Source of the DNA: Echeneis naucrates
Lineage: Eukaryota; Chordata; Actinopteri; Carangiformes; Echeneidae
NCBI RefSeq assembly: GCF_900963305.1
Contig: NC_042521.1
Coordinates: 5,537,614 to 5,601,613 of the forward strand
Length of the DNA: 64,000 bases
Direction: 5' to 3'
In this document: in pieces, positions 1 to 15,200 of the stretch
Layout of the letters: each line of letters begins with the position of its first letter
Numbering within the stretch: the stretch's first letter is position 1
Notes under the pieces: model-generated
The model's database searches: none
Told to the model about the DNA's origin: nothing
What the model saw: the letters and a program-made list of their open reading frames with translations, nothing else
Translations under genes and position numbers: made by a program

Positions 1-106
1 GCAGGACTACACCCTGCTGCCTACAGCCTGCAGCGAGGCCCAAAAACTGGGAGCATCGCTGTCTTCGCTCTGTCTCCTCATCAACAGAAAGCACACCTAT
101 TTCTGA
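1..106 (+). CDS. 3' end of an unidentified + strand gene
   Basis: The first 106 bases can be read as a last coding exon in frame 2, ending at TGA 104-106, with about 34 residues ending in RKHTYF. A canonical AATAAA at 673-678 on the + strand would close a 3' UTR of roughly 590 bases. The other two frames are also open across this stretch, so the frame choice rests on the stop codon and the position of the polyadenylation signal. I do not recognise the family; only the extreme C-terminus is in the window. Confidence 0.4.
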   Translation, partial: QDYTLLPTACSEAQKLGASLSSLCLLINRKHTYF

Positions 107-956
107 GAGGGAGTACACACACACAGTATGTTACACAGTATTTACCTGCACATGCTCAGAAACACTTCCGACTCATTTTAAATTCCCAATTATTTATTGT
201 TAAGGGACTGACACAGCCTTTGTATGAGAAAATGATCCATCTATCTGTGGCTCAGCTGGCTACGGGGCAGCACAGAAGTCCTAACTCCACTCACGAAACC
301 ACTAAATGGCTTTTTAATCTCCCCAGGACTTTTTAGTTTGAGGAAACTAAATATGCTTTAAGAGCTCAGTGTAACCCTGTGGTGCCCAAATTGAAGGGCT
401 TTATTTAGCTCTTGTATCTATGAAACTGGCTGATATGTAGTTCATGACTCTAGTTATTTTTGTGACAGTTTAGAATTACAGGTTTTTAGCAGAGTGTAGA
501 AATGCAGATTTTTATTAAATAGCTGTTTTAGTTTTCCTTATGAATTTATAGCAAGTGTAGATATACTACAATTTAACTGACAACTTTTCAGACTCATTGT
601 TTACATGTAATTTAGATCTAGTTGGCAATTTTAAGTAAAAATTGAAGCTAATGCAGTCTAATAAAATCTTGCAATAAAGGCTCCAGTTATTTTAAGTGTT
701 TCAGGTCATTTGAGGCTGCAGTTTTGAATTAGTGAAAAGCATTACTAGTATTGTTTGTCCGAGTGACATAAAATGAACAGCGTCACAAGCTACATCCTCA
801 AATGATCAGTTTAATGTATTGGACTGCACTAGTTTAACCAGTAGTACCTGTCTGTATCAGATGCTCCAAACATTTGTGTGAAGAGATTCATTAAAAACTC
901 ATGAAATCAACAAAAATTTCTTGAGATTTATTTGTTTTGTTAGAAAGCAAACATGT
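107..956. other. Convergent 3' UTRs of the edge gene and rps5
   Basis: There is no coding sequence here. The + strand has AATAAA at 673-678 for the left-edge gene. The - strand has AATAAA (TTTATT at 927-932 on +), about 25 bases beyond the rps5 stop, so the rps5 3' UTR is very short, as is usual for ribosomal protein genes. The two genes converge. Confidence 0.55.
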
Positions 957-3714
<2,758 letters not shown>

Positions 3715-3750
3715 TGTGTCTGCCGCTCCGTACTACACTCCTCACAGACG

Positions 3751-3758
3751 GGAAAGGG
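3751..3758 (-). promoter_or_regulatory. 5' TOP tract / probable rps5 transcription start
   Basis: On the - strand this reads CCCTTTCC, a pyrimidine run after a C. Such tracts mark the cap site of translationally controlled ribosomal protein mRNAs. It lies about 40 bases upstream of the exon 1 donor. Confidence 0.55.
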
Positions 3759-3818
3759 CCTCTCGCTCCGCCGCGGCCACATATCCGGTGGACTGGTCCG
3801 CTACTTCCGGTGCGCAGG

Positions 3819-3837
3819 GCATGCTGGGAGATGTAGT
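3819..3837 (-). promoter_or_regulatory. ZNF143/Staf-type promoter element upstream of rps5
   Basis: The - strand reads ACTACATCTCCCAGCATGC, one base from the classic ZNF143 (Staf) site ACTACAATTCCCAGCATGC. It lies about 65 bases upstream of the inferred TOP start. A nearby CTTCCGG (around 3804) is an ETS-type core. Both are typical of TATA-less housekeeping promoters. Confidence 0.7.
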
Positions 3838-4320
3838 CAAGGTTCACGTTTGGACAGAAATGTTTTCGTTTTTATTATGCCCCCCCCCCTTTTTTTATTG
3901 TTATTGACTATTTATTATTTTTGGGGAAGGTGTGCGATTTGTGTGTTCTCGTTTTTGCTCTGTTTCGTTTATTTGTGTTGGTGAAACACACTCGCTTAAA
4001 TGTGTAATATATATATTATACAATTAATAATATAATACATATATTATGCAATTTAGTGATCCTTGTTGATTTTATTTACTAAAGAATTAAAGCCAATATA
4101 TGTATTTGTTAGACACATAAACAGAAAATATAAACAAAACTGGCAAGAAGGGCAAGTTGATGAACATCATCAAATCTTCTATAAATAAGACAAAGGAAAA
4201 AGTTTGTCAGTAACACATAACAATTATTAAGAATTATATGCACAAAGTGCATATAACTGTTGCCTCACTGTTGCCTCACAACAATAAGATAATCTGTGGA
4301 AATAAAATAAACCAAAATCA
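3838..4320. other. AT-rich spacer upstream of rps5
   Basis: A short T/C run sits at about 3880-3896 and AT-rich dinucleotide runs at about 4007-4035. I see no exon. It separates the rps5 promoter from the probable 3' end of ppt2. Confidence 0.5.
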
Positions 4321-5875
4321 TGTTGATGTTCAAATTTGTCCTTTATTGAGGATTTGACAACATTTGACACTTTTTCATTTGCAGACCAAATACTGTAGAA
4401 ATGTGGGAAAATATCAAAAAGGTTATTTCTGTTTGAGTTTTAAAAAAGTGTTCATATCCACATTAAACATTTTCAAGAAGACTTAACAGAGAACATCCCT
4501 TACATCCTTAATTTATAGTTACTCTAGGTAATTTAATTTGTGCAAGTATACATTAAACAAGTAATGCAACAATATTAAAATAATACCCCAAATTGAACAA
4601 AAATAAACTGTAAAAAATAATCTGCTCTTGATATTTTCCCTTTTTTCATCTGGTTAAACACTGAGGAAACACTTGTCGTTCTCTTTTTATATCCCAGATA
4701 TTTAAATTTTGTCCTTTTTTTTTTTTAGAGAAACATCTGGAAGTACAACAGGCAACAATAAACATCCAAAAGAATGCAAACAGTTAAGAGAAACAAGTCC
4801 CTCTTCCAGTGGAGGCAAAGAAACATACGGGTTGCTCAAACGCCTGAGATATCGGAATGCGATGGGAGGTATAGAGAGCCAAGTAAAATAATTTGGTGGA
4901 CAAGTAAACACTAATATATCACTGCCACTCTAACTCCTCCTCATCATCTTTAGTAACCGTCACTAAAGGCGGCGTTTCATAGCACTTCGGTAATGGACAT
5001 GTCACAATGAGGCATTAGGGGAAATTTTAAGGCTACTGAAGCGACAGAATACAGCTCCAAAGCACTGCATGATAATGATAAACATGATATTCACAATCAG
5101 ACATGCCCACTAAAGAACAAGAGGAAACTATAATCCCCCCCACCCCTGGATTAAAAAATGGAAGGATAAAAATATATAAATTACTGCATCACAAGATGAG
5201 CAGGGCAGTGAGTCTGTACATGAAGAGGACAGAACGTTGCTCAGGCACTGTTGCGTTGTGCTGCATGGTTTGTTTGTTTGTTTGTTTTTTTGAGGTATGT
5301 CTGAGCTGTGAGCAAACCGACACAGACACACACACTCACTCACGCACGAGTATCCTGTATGTATGTGGGGCCTGGATTTTAAAGTAATAAATAACCATAA
5401 ACCTTTTTGCACATTTTCAGACAGCCATGGAAGACATCCACGAAAGCTGACAGAAAATTGACACAGCAATTTTGCTTACTATCAACAACTAGATCTCATC
5501 AGGTTTATCACGTTTGAGTTTGAGACTTCATGCATTATAAGTCTGTAGCATATAGGTTTTTAAATCAACAAGTCACATTATGGATATTGCAAATTTTGGG
5601 GGATTGATATCTTTAGTACTCATTATTTGATCTTTTTTTTTTTTTTTATCTGAATCAGATTAAATGAAACCAAACCAAATTGCTGGAGTGCTCCTGTAAT
5701 GTCTGCTTGCTTTCATAAAATAGGTTCTGATAGTTTGTACCTTGTGAAAACCTTGTGTTGAATCTTGTGAGAAAGCAACAACAACAAAAAAAGGATTAAT
5801 AAAGTAAAATAGTCTAATGAGGCAGCCACTGCTAGTCTCATGTCTGCACAGTAAATATGAATCTACAGTCAATAG

Positions 5876-5995
5876 ATAGTTATCTTAGGTTAGCATAAAA
5901 ACAGGGGCAAACAGCTAGCTTGACACTGTGAAAAGGTAAAACTCAACAACAAAAAATTGCTAATACATTATATCTTGTGGATCCATGCAATAATT
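5876..5995 (+). repeat. Fragment of a dispersed fish repeat (GTTAGC...CAGCTAGC type)
   Basis: The words GGTTAGCATAAAAACAGGGG, CAAACAGCTAGCTTG and TACATTATATCTTGT match the middle and 3' part of an interspersed repeat that is very common in percomorph fish. Another partial copy, covering the 5' part, lies near 50.2 kb. I cannot assign the family name. Confidence 0.5.
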
Positions 5996-6190
5996 AAAAA
6001 GTCTTTTTCTGTGGCATCATATCCATTCTGCAGACACAAGAGTGGCATAAAAATCAAATCTTGACAATGCTGTCTGATTTTCAAATGATCACTGAAAAGT
6101 GTGGAAAGATACTACACAGTGTTTTAGAGGCAGAGTTTCACACACTGTGGAAGTTAAGAGCTTATAAAACTGCAAAAAGTGTGCATCTAT

Positions 6191-6211
6191 GTGTGTGTGT
6201 GTGTGTGTGTG
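6191..6211. repeat. (GT)n microsatellite
   Basis: About 10 GT units lie directly beyond the ppt2 stop codon, inside its 3' UTR. Confidence 0.9.
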
Positions 6212-6223
6212 CTGAGTTTTGAG

Positions 6224-9200
6224 CTACACCAGCCATTTCTCCATGCACATGTGGAACACAGTCTCATTGGAGTGCCACCAGACATGTTCCACACCGGGAA
6301 CAGTGCAGATGATCAGATCCCCGCGAGCCGCCAGCGTCTTCAGACCAAAAACATCTTTCAAGAACAACTGGAACAAGAGAAAAGAGGCATGCATCTGTGC
6401 TCAGTGAATCTACTGCAGGAGATTTAACAATCTGATGACGTGCTGAATTTCAGTTCTTCTGTATGAGGGAACTTATTTGTCAAAAAGCCTTTATTTTTGA
6501 TGTCTTATGTTAAGATTCATTTTCTCGTTCCACTACTGTAATGGTGTTACTGGTGTCTTAGACGCTAATGTTTAGTTGGCAATGAGACAACAAATAACTA
6601 AAATTAATCCAAATCAACGAAACAGACTAAAATCTGCGTTGTATGTGTGTCTGTTGTGTAATTTACACTCACATCTTGCTGCTGCATCTCAACAACAGTC
6701 TCATTGTCATCATAGAATCCAAACTGACTGTAAAGTAAGAGATATAATGTGTGAGCATCACATGAGAGTCATCAGATCCTCCATGCAGAAAATGTTGCTC
6801 GAGAGTAAAAAGAGAACAGAACAGTTTCTGTTTCAGAGGGAATATTACACATCATATTAACCGAGTATTTTTAAGAAACAACACAAAACAGAGATTTATC
6901 TCACCTCGACTGCCATGGAGTGATGACCCCGTCATCTGGTCCACCAATCAGCACCAGCTTTTTGATTTTGAGGAAGTTTTTCTTCCACTCTGAGAAATAA
7001 ATATATGATAATTACACTCAAAGTTGCATCTGGGCTGACCCTCAAACATATAATGAGAAAACTGTCTTTGCTTTTATGTGTTGTGTACATTAGGGAGATT
7101 AGCACCACTATAACTTGGCTGAATCAGCTATTAATAGTTCATGTTTGAAATGTATCCATGGATGTCCAAACAGCTATCACTGGATCACTGTGCCACTTAT
7201 TTTCAGGCCAGTCCTGCAGTCGTTTCTGTGTCTTCATCATTTGTCAGTGGATACTGACATTAATATGTCGAAATCAAGCTTTCGAGATTTTATTTTCTTA
7301 TATACCTGATGATCATTTAAATTGTTTTGAAACTTTTTACTACCATCTGTTATTTTATGTCATGGTAATAATTCATCTTATCCAATGGTATGACAGAAAT
7401 TTCAACGAATTTCCTTCCAAGCGATGAAATGAAAATGAGATGCATATTTTAGAAAATAACTTTTTCCGTTGTCCAGCTCTTTACAGAAGTTATTTGGAGG
7501 TGGAGCACATGAAGTTGTTGGATGTTGTGATTTGAACATTTATTAGAAACACAGTCTTCTCCTACTTTTTCACGAGGCTGAAATTAGTCACAGTGACATT
7601 GAACTGACACTTGACAGTTACATATGTTGACCTTATTAACTATTACAAACGAAGAATGTGCTGACCTGTTGCATTTGGATTGGGTCTCTCGCTGTTGAGC
7701 AGAGCCAAATAATCACTGCTGTTCATGTACAGGTCTCTGTGGTGGGGGTCTGGAAGAGGCGAGAGGATAAACAAACATTGTGTAACTTCTTGGTGTTTGA
7801 GCAACTTCACGGTTAGCAACGTGTTTGGACCTGAACAAAACAGCACCGTGCGTAATTAATGTGAATTTCATGGTCCACAAGTTCTCATTGTTTGTGTACT
7901 GTAAGCAAATTCTCACCATTCCAGTAGTTGCAGATGGAAATCCTCTGACCTATCCCAGTGTAGCAGATGTGGTAGAGGTTGGACTTGACAAACTGAGGAA
8001 AAATGTACTTTAAGTAGTCTGTGTCTGCGAGAGAGAAGGAGTTGGAGGAGACGGAGAGAAGACAACAGCAATGAACTTGTTAAACGAGCAATAATTTTTT
8101 GGTCACATGGGTGAAGCAGAAACAAGCTGACAGATCAACTTTTACTTTCTTACATTTCTATTATCTGTCCTTTGGAGCCATGTTTGAGTGCAACGTGATA
8201 TATCTAAGGCTGCTATCCACTCTATTTCAGCTCTGTTTTTGGTCTTTGCCCTTTGACCATTGTAATTACAGCAAAAAAATTAAATATTGACGACATTTTG
8301 TGCTGCAGGGGCAGTTGAACCCACCTCCATATTGCCCAGCCTGAGGTGAGGACAGAGAGATGAAGGAGTGGACATTGTGGTCACACAGCGTGGAGAGGAT
8401 TCCTCGGCAAACAAGCCCACCTGTAAAAACAAAGAATATTCCCCATCAGATGTTACTGGTCATCGCGATCCCAGCGACAACGCAATAAACTGCTGTGTTT
8501 TACCCCATAGTGAGAATTTTATTGCATTGACTTTAATTGGGTCAGTAAAACCTGAAAATATAAAATGAACAAATCACGCAAAAACAGAGAAAAATACTAC
8601 CCAAGCCAGAAACTTTTTGATAAGTCAAGAAGATGTTTCAGCTCTCATTATGAAGACACTTCAGTGTAACAGTTTTTTTACAAATGATTTCTAATTTATA
8701 AAAATGTGAAGAAGAAAAAAATGGTAAGAAAAGTCCAAAGTTCCTGACAGAAAATCACGTGGTCTTTGGTCAATTACTGGTGAAAATTGCTCATGAGTAA
8801 TTTACTGTACATGTGTACATCAGTGTGGATATTTCTTCCCCCTTGGAACATTTTGAATTTTAAGTTGCTGGCTGGGAATTTCCAACTCCTGACTGAAGCA
8901 AAAATGTGCCATAAAATAATCTATCCAACAAATAAAACAGCAAGCAACTCAGAGAAATTTTGTTTTAAATGTGGGAGTGGAGCTTTTACAACTTAAAGAT
9001 GAGAGACCAAGGTAGGTTTCTTTTTTTCTTTTTTTACAAGAATGACATAACTAAATCACACACAAAAACAGTTGTATAATCTTAAAAAAAAAAAAAAAAA
9101 CAATCATGTGCTTGTTGTGTTATTTCACCTGAACAAATGCACTCACAGACCTTGAGAGTAGCAAATAAAGTTAACTCCATCTGCTGCGTTTTGCATTATA

Positions 9201-10685
9201 GGGTAAATAGCTGCTTTGAATCCTTCCACCTGCTTCCACATGGGCTCCAGACTGGCACTCCTGTCGAACAGGTCGATGACCGTCACATTTGTTCCAGGAT
9301 GAGACTGCAGGTGAGAGCAGATGATAGGCGTATTTAATTAAGCTTGTAGGGTGTGACTGAGTAGTGTTAAACAGATACTGCAATCAACAAGCTAACTTCG
9401 GCATTAGGACTACAGCTAACCTCTCAGCTAAATGCCTCTGTTATCAAGGATCCTTCCGGAAATTTGTTTTCTAAGTGATCAGAATGTTCTTTAAATATTA
9501 ATGATTCATTTGTCAGTTTGATGGAAAAGCAGGAGCACAAGCTAACTGAAACAAAAGAGAGTGAAGTCCGTATTTCCGGTTATGACTTTCTAATAAAGCG
9601 GTCATTAAAAAGAGGAACTGAGTCTCAGATTAACCTTATCAACCTTATTGTACCCCCCACACAAACTTCCCTTTTTATATCCTCCTAAGTCTGTAAAGTT
9701 GTGAGAAGTTTGGAGGAAAGAAAAAGGCACAAGCAGGAAGGGGCACATTTCACACATTTTCTTCATGCTGCAGATACGTATGACTTCACTGAATAAAACC
9801 TGCACAGTGTGATTCTCACAACTATATCGCTCCAAAAAGAACAGATGCAAGATTAATTGCCTATTTTTAAATATACCAGATATATTGCCCTGTTGAAAAG
9901 TAAGCAGTATTTAGTTCTTTTAGCCGTATAAGTAGCATTACCCCGGTGTAGAAAAACTTCTATTGTAAAAGGGCCAAAATTCAAAGTTTTACTGACATCC
10001 AAAAGTATAAGCAAGCACCCTGAAATCAGCGTTTACAGAACAGGCATTTTCAGATGAAAATATCATTACTGAAGAATAATTCACCTTTAATTATTATGAA
10101 TTATTAGTACAGGATTTCCTTTTCTGTGCCCTTTTGAGAGAAAGTAGAGCTGCAACAGTTGCTCAACAGAGAAATATGAATATATGAAACTAATATAATC
10201 TTCAGTTATGCTTCCCGCTTTTTTTGTGTGTGTGTTTAACTTCATATTTTACTGAAGGTATTGCTTTTATTTTTATTTTTATTTATTTTAATTTTAATTT
10301 TAGCAAGGGAAACCTACATGACAATGTACTGACTCTGGCATTGTAATAAAACCAGTTTCAGTCCAGGCTGCACAGAGCATGTTCAGGTCGATAACATGTG
10401 CTGATATAAGCTGTAAGGCCTGTATTATATACTCATTACATTATACATTTATGTAACAATCATCTCCCGGAATAAAACCACTGCTCGTTGTGCCCTACTC
10501 ACCTCGTTTATGAACCGCAGTAAATTTTTAAAATCCCCCGAGCTGTCGAACAAACCGTGAACAATTATCACCGGCCTGTATCCGACCACCGCAGCCCAGA
10601 GACACGCACCGAGCAGCGGGAGCAGCAGCCCGGCCGCCCCGCTGCTCCTCCTCCGGCTTGACACTGCAGAACCGAAGCCCTTCAT
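6224..10685 (-). CDS. ppt2: Palmitoyl-protein thioesterase 2, lysosomal
   Basis: A lysosomal alpha/beta hydrolase that cleaves acyl thioesters, preferring acyl-CoA over acyl-protein. Exons: 10503-10685; 9151-9304; 8325-8420; 7917-8024; 7666-7749; 6905-6989; 6673-6727; 6224-6367. The total is 909 nt, or 302 residues, equal to human PPT2. A signal peptide ([16 protein letters not shown]) precedes [14 protein letters not shown]. The nucleophile Ser is in CYSQGG (split by intron 2), the Asp in [11 protein letters not shown] and the His in PGVEHVWW, so the triad is intact. I start at ATG 10685; the codon for ELT just upstream is preceded by TTG, not ATG. Human PPT2 lies in the MHC class III region. 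Confidence 0.95.
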
Positions 10686-12297
10686 TGTTAACTCCAAGAT
10701 AACAAATAAAAATAAAACCTACAAAAATGTGCTACACAAGAATATTCTAACAAAATAACAACAACAATAAAAACAATAAATTAAAAGTAATTAAAGTAAA
10801 AACATAAAGTCTGGCTGCTGAGCTAACGCCGTGCCTTCTTCCTCGGCTCCATCTTTTTTGGTTTTTCTTTTTTTTTTTTTTTCAGCTGCAGTAAAATATG
10901 AGCTGACAGACAAAGATGATTTCGTTTTTACACACAGAGACAGAAAGCACTCTGTGTTTTCCTTCTTCAGTGACACATGAGCTCACACACCGGCCAGCTG
11001 CTCAGCTGTTTCTGCGGCTGTTTGTTTGTTCCGGTTTTAAATACAACCCGGTGGCGTCATATCCGGTTCGCTTCGTCCAATCAGCATGAAGCATGGGCTT
11101 TTATTCTTCCCAAGGGAACTAAGAGAAAACTCTTAAGTCAAAATGCTGAGTGATATCACTGTATTTGTGTTTAAAAAAAAAAAAATTCCCACTTCTTGTT
11201 TTTCAAAGCTGGTCAGTTCTCAGCCAGCAGCTTGTTCTGGGTATGACTGTGGTTGCTTTCCTGCTGCAGAACCATTGCAGACTCCTTTTTCTACTGTTTG
11301 TTGTGTCCTCCACCCTGCATCTTGTGACCCTAATTTTAAGACTCATTGTTTTAGTTCGGTCTTCTATCCAATTCATTCTATCAGCACAACGAAAACATTT
11401 GGCGATTATTTATTATTTCATCACAATTATTTCCATTAGCAATAGCTGTGACAATTACTTTCTGCAAAAACAGATGTGACTATCCAGTGCGTAAAATATG
11501 ATTTGTGTTGCCACAAATACAACATGTGGTCTCCTGGTACCTGGAGTGGTTCCCCGCTGCACCCTGGTTTTTATTGTTACTGTATGCAGAACATCTTGTG
11601 GTTTCCTGCATGGGGGATTTAACTCAGCTGATTTCCACAGGTACACCATAACAAAGTCAAACACACAACTGCAAGCTGTTTGTACTTATATCCCCACCTC
11701 TTTCTCATACGGAGAACATTTAAATTGGAAATCATGTGATAAAAGGCTTTATAAACCAATCCTGTGGGCTGACAGCAGAACACCCAGATAAGGGGTCTAA
11801 GCCTCTTCGCACTCAGTTCAACACAGTGAATACAACAACATCATCACCAACTGAGCTCAGAGAAAAAAAACCATCTCTCTGCACTGTCACCAATAATAAC
11901 CAGCTTTCCAGCCTTTGGTCCTTTTCAAACAGATTTGTTGACCTCCTAGACCATTATCCTTTGTCAATTAATTCTGATGACAATGCAACACATGAAATAT
12001 AGTAATTTCCTCTTGAGCCAACAAAACATGCTACCAATCATCATGTGATTTGTAAAAGCAGTGCAGTCACTTTGGTTTGTTCTGATTAATGCTGGAGTGT
12101 CAGGTTGGTTTCTACTTAGTTTTACTTTCATTAGACATACTATTCAAGACAAGCGCATCCACTGACTCACTTAGGAAAAAGTACCATCCATGTCAAGAAC
12201 AAGTCCCATGAAGAAACCAAATTGAACCAAAGTACAATGTTCTGTCCCGGCTGTGTGCGAGTGGGTTTATCCTGTTGGACATAGAAAGGGAACAGCT
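10686..12297 (-). other. ppt2 5' flank and 3' UTR of the crat-like gene
   Basis: Next to the ppt2 start is an AT-rich leader, then GC-richer promoter sequence around 10960-11090 with a CCAAT word near 11075. From about 11100 to 12297 I see no exon. - strand AATAAA signals at 11568-11573 and about 11409-11414 could end the crat-like transcript, giving a 3' UTR of 0.7-0.9 kb. Confidence 0.45.
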
Positions 12298-15200
12298 CTA
12301 CACAGCAGGCTGCAGCAGCTCCTGCAACTGATACAAGGTTTCCTTCAGAGTGACGGCCAATGTCTCTGCATTGGTTTCCTCGCAGCAGTTGAAGGCGGTG
12401 ATAGAGAAGTGGACATGGTCTGCCTGGGGGTTGTAACAAATGGCATAACCGTCAGGAACAAGAGGCCCGAAGCACATGACACTGTCTGTGTTTGCAGGCA
12501 CCTGAAGGGACAAGAGACAATATCATATAACCAACAATTTGAACTACTGCATCAGTGTTGGCTGGTGGTGTAATTGTGTGTGTAGGATATATTACACAGC
12601 TGAGACCATAGTGTGAAAAGTTTGAAAAAGGTGGACAAGAGTTAACTGTGTAATTCACCAGCTAAAGGAAGAACATCATGACACAGCAGCTACAAGACAA
12701 AATGTGATATACAAAAGCAGAAAAATTATAAGAGGCCGTAAAAAGAACATGAGTATCAGCTTTGAGGAACATAATTCAAGTTACATCGAGACGAAAAAAG
12801 CCACAGGTCTGACTCACACCACATGGAAAAATGACCAGCTTGATCACTGGAAACTACTAAAAGACATTAAGACCGTAAATGTGCCATATTAAGATAACAC
12901 CACATGCTGCAAAACAGCAGGGGAACTCTTGATAGTAAAAATTCTTTCATATGATTGCTGCAGCATACGAGAGAGGGAGAGAGATAGAGAGAGAGGGAAA
13001 AAAAAAAAAAATCATACTTCTTCTTGTGCGACAGGATTTGAAGGACCTCCTGCAAATGAATAAAGACAACTGGTATCAAACAGGAACACACCTGCCCTGT
13101 TCGGAGTTTCCAGTGTGTTGCCAGCCCATATGCTGTGTCCATGAAGATTTTGGGAATGCTCAATCCTTCCTCAATGGCCTGCAGCTTGAGCCCAAGCAAG
13201 TGATGGTCAATGCCATGACCTTTGAGTGCCTGCACATAACAGGAAGACAAAATATATAAGAACAGTGTCTAATAGTTAAAAATGGACAGAAGCTATGAGA
13301 TTGTTCACCTGGTGTTTACCTGAGCAGTCAGAGCTGCGTAGGCATCAACAGCTTCTCTGAACAGTTGAAGCTTTGCCTCCCGCTACAACACAAAAATACA
13401 ACACAGTATAATCCAACCAGCATCGCATTTCCCAAAAATGAAATCACACAAATCCGAATAAAATCTGTGTAATGATTCCCGGCCAGCATTGCGACTCTCA
13501 CCGATACAGATGGATTGTCGAAGGCCTGTATGAACCGGAGTGTCTGATTCATTGGGGAGCGGATATATTCTGTCCTTCCTCCTCGAAACATCCTCTGGGA
13601 GGCGATGTCACAAGCCGGACAGACATCATTGTGAACTCTGTGGAAAAGAAGAACAAAAAGAACAAAAATTATCTGGTAATCTACCGCAAATTCCAGCACA
13701 AACTACGAAGAAAACAGAGTATCATGTGACCGACCTGTAATAGGCAAGCTGCAGGGCAACCTGGATGAAGGAGTTTGGACTCAGGTTGTGCTTCTTTGGA
13801 AGTTCTTTGCCAAACTCCGTGAAGTTGAACACGTTGACGTCAAGGTCATTGATCAATCTGAGTAAAATGTAAAGTGTCAATCTGTGTTTCTAAATTTAAG
13901 GCACCCTCATTAGCTTTATCCAGAGATTGTGGTCATATCTCACAGTCTTTTACAGAAAATCAACTTAGGTCTCAGGTGTCATCAAATCTAAGTACAGATA
14001 TTCGGTCACGTGATGACAAGTAGTTATAGAGCAGCGATTCAAGTATAATGACACCTGAGTCCATTTGTAAAATTAGAAGATGTTTGTTAGATGTTTGTAT
14101 CTGATGTGATGCTATAATCAGAAACAATAACTTAAGGGACACAACTGACTATGATGTCTTTGTGTTTGGGTTGTGGTCAGGAAATTAAGACCAAAATAGC
14201 TTGTGATGGATGCGAAGAAGGCAGTGGAACCAGGGAGAGCTTTGTTTGGGTCAAGGTTACATTAACTAAGAGGAGATAAATGTGTTTCCACTCTGCAGCG
14301 TTAGATTTGAAAAGTAAACATTCAGCTTACACTAAGTAGTGAGGGACTTCTCTTATCATGACATACTTAACTTAATGTTCACTCGACTCACCTTATACAG
14401 GAGGGTCAGTGAGGAGACTGAGGACTTACATGTCAAGGTTCTGCTTGGCGTGTTCGATGTCCCTCTTGATTTCTCGGTCTATGTGGAAGTAAAGCTTCTT
14501 GGGCATCGGCAGAGGGACCAGTGGCGCTCTCTTTGGGTCTGGTTTCTCACTGCAGCCAAGAAAACACAGTAAGTGTACATGAGCATATCAGATGTAAAGC
14601 ATAAACAAAGCTCTTCTCTACTCTCTTCTCATAAGCATAAACACCACAAAATATCAGAATGGGTTGACATCTGACTTTATTAACTCTCTGTCTCACCAGT
14701 AGTCCAAGATATGATCCAGCAGTGTTGCTATGGGTGGTCCCTCAGCTGTGGCTTGTTCATACAGGATACCCCATGAGCCGTCCTCACCCACCACAAACTG
14801 TGTGAAACAAACACAGACAGGCATTAATCAGATAGTTATATAATCCAACCTTTCCTGGTCACCTGTGTTTCTTTTTGCTGCCCACCTGCAGCGTTTTGTC
14901 AAACCAACGGTTGCCACTGTTGGAGAACGTCCCACCTCCGTGCAGAATCTGAGCCGCTTTACGACTTGCATACCTGTCAATCAAAGTTGGAACAAACAGG
15001 AACATAACAAGAAAAATATATATTAACTGGTCACAAAAACCAAATTTAGATGTCTGAGAGTCACATCTATTTTTTTCTTAAATATCAAGCTGATAATTGA
15101 GCTACTGTTTAAATAAATTTATTAGCAAAAAGGCCAAATATTTGTTGGTTTGCTTTCCTCCAGAGGATTCGCCATATTACTAGGCTGAATAATTTGGGTC

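Larger units (their letters stand above)
4322..6223 (-). other. Probable long 3' UTR of ppt2
   Basis: There is no convincing open frame for 1.9 kb after the ppt2 stop. The first good - strand AATAAA before the rps5 promoter is the TTTATT at 4342-4347, so one long 3' UTR is the simplest reading. It contains a GTTT run (about 5268-5290), a GT microsatellite just past the stop, and a fragment of the GTTAGCTTAGC-type dispersed repeat. Shorter transcripts are possible. Confidence 0.4.

Noticed and set aside
10686-10697. Longer N-terminus for ppt2 starting before MKGFG
   Set aside because: The upstream in-frame codon is TTG; the first ATG is at 10685 and gives exactly the human protein length.
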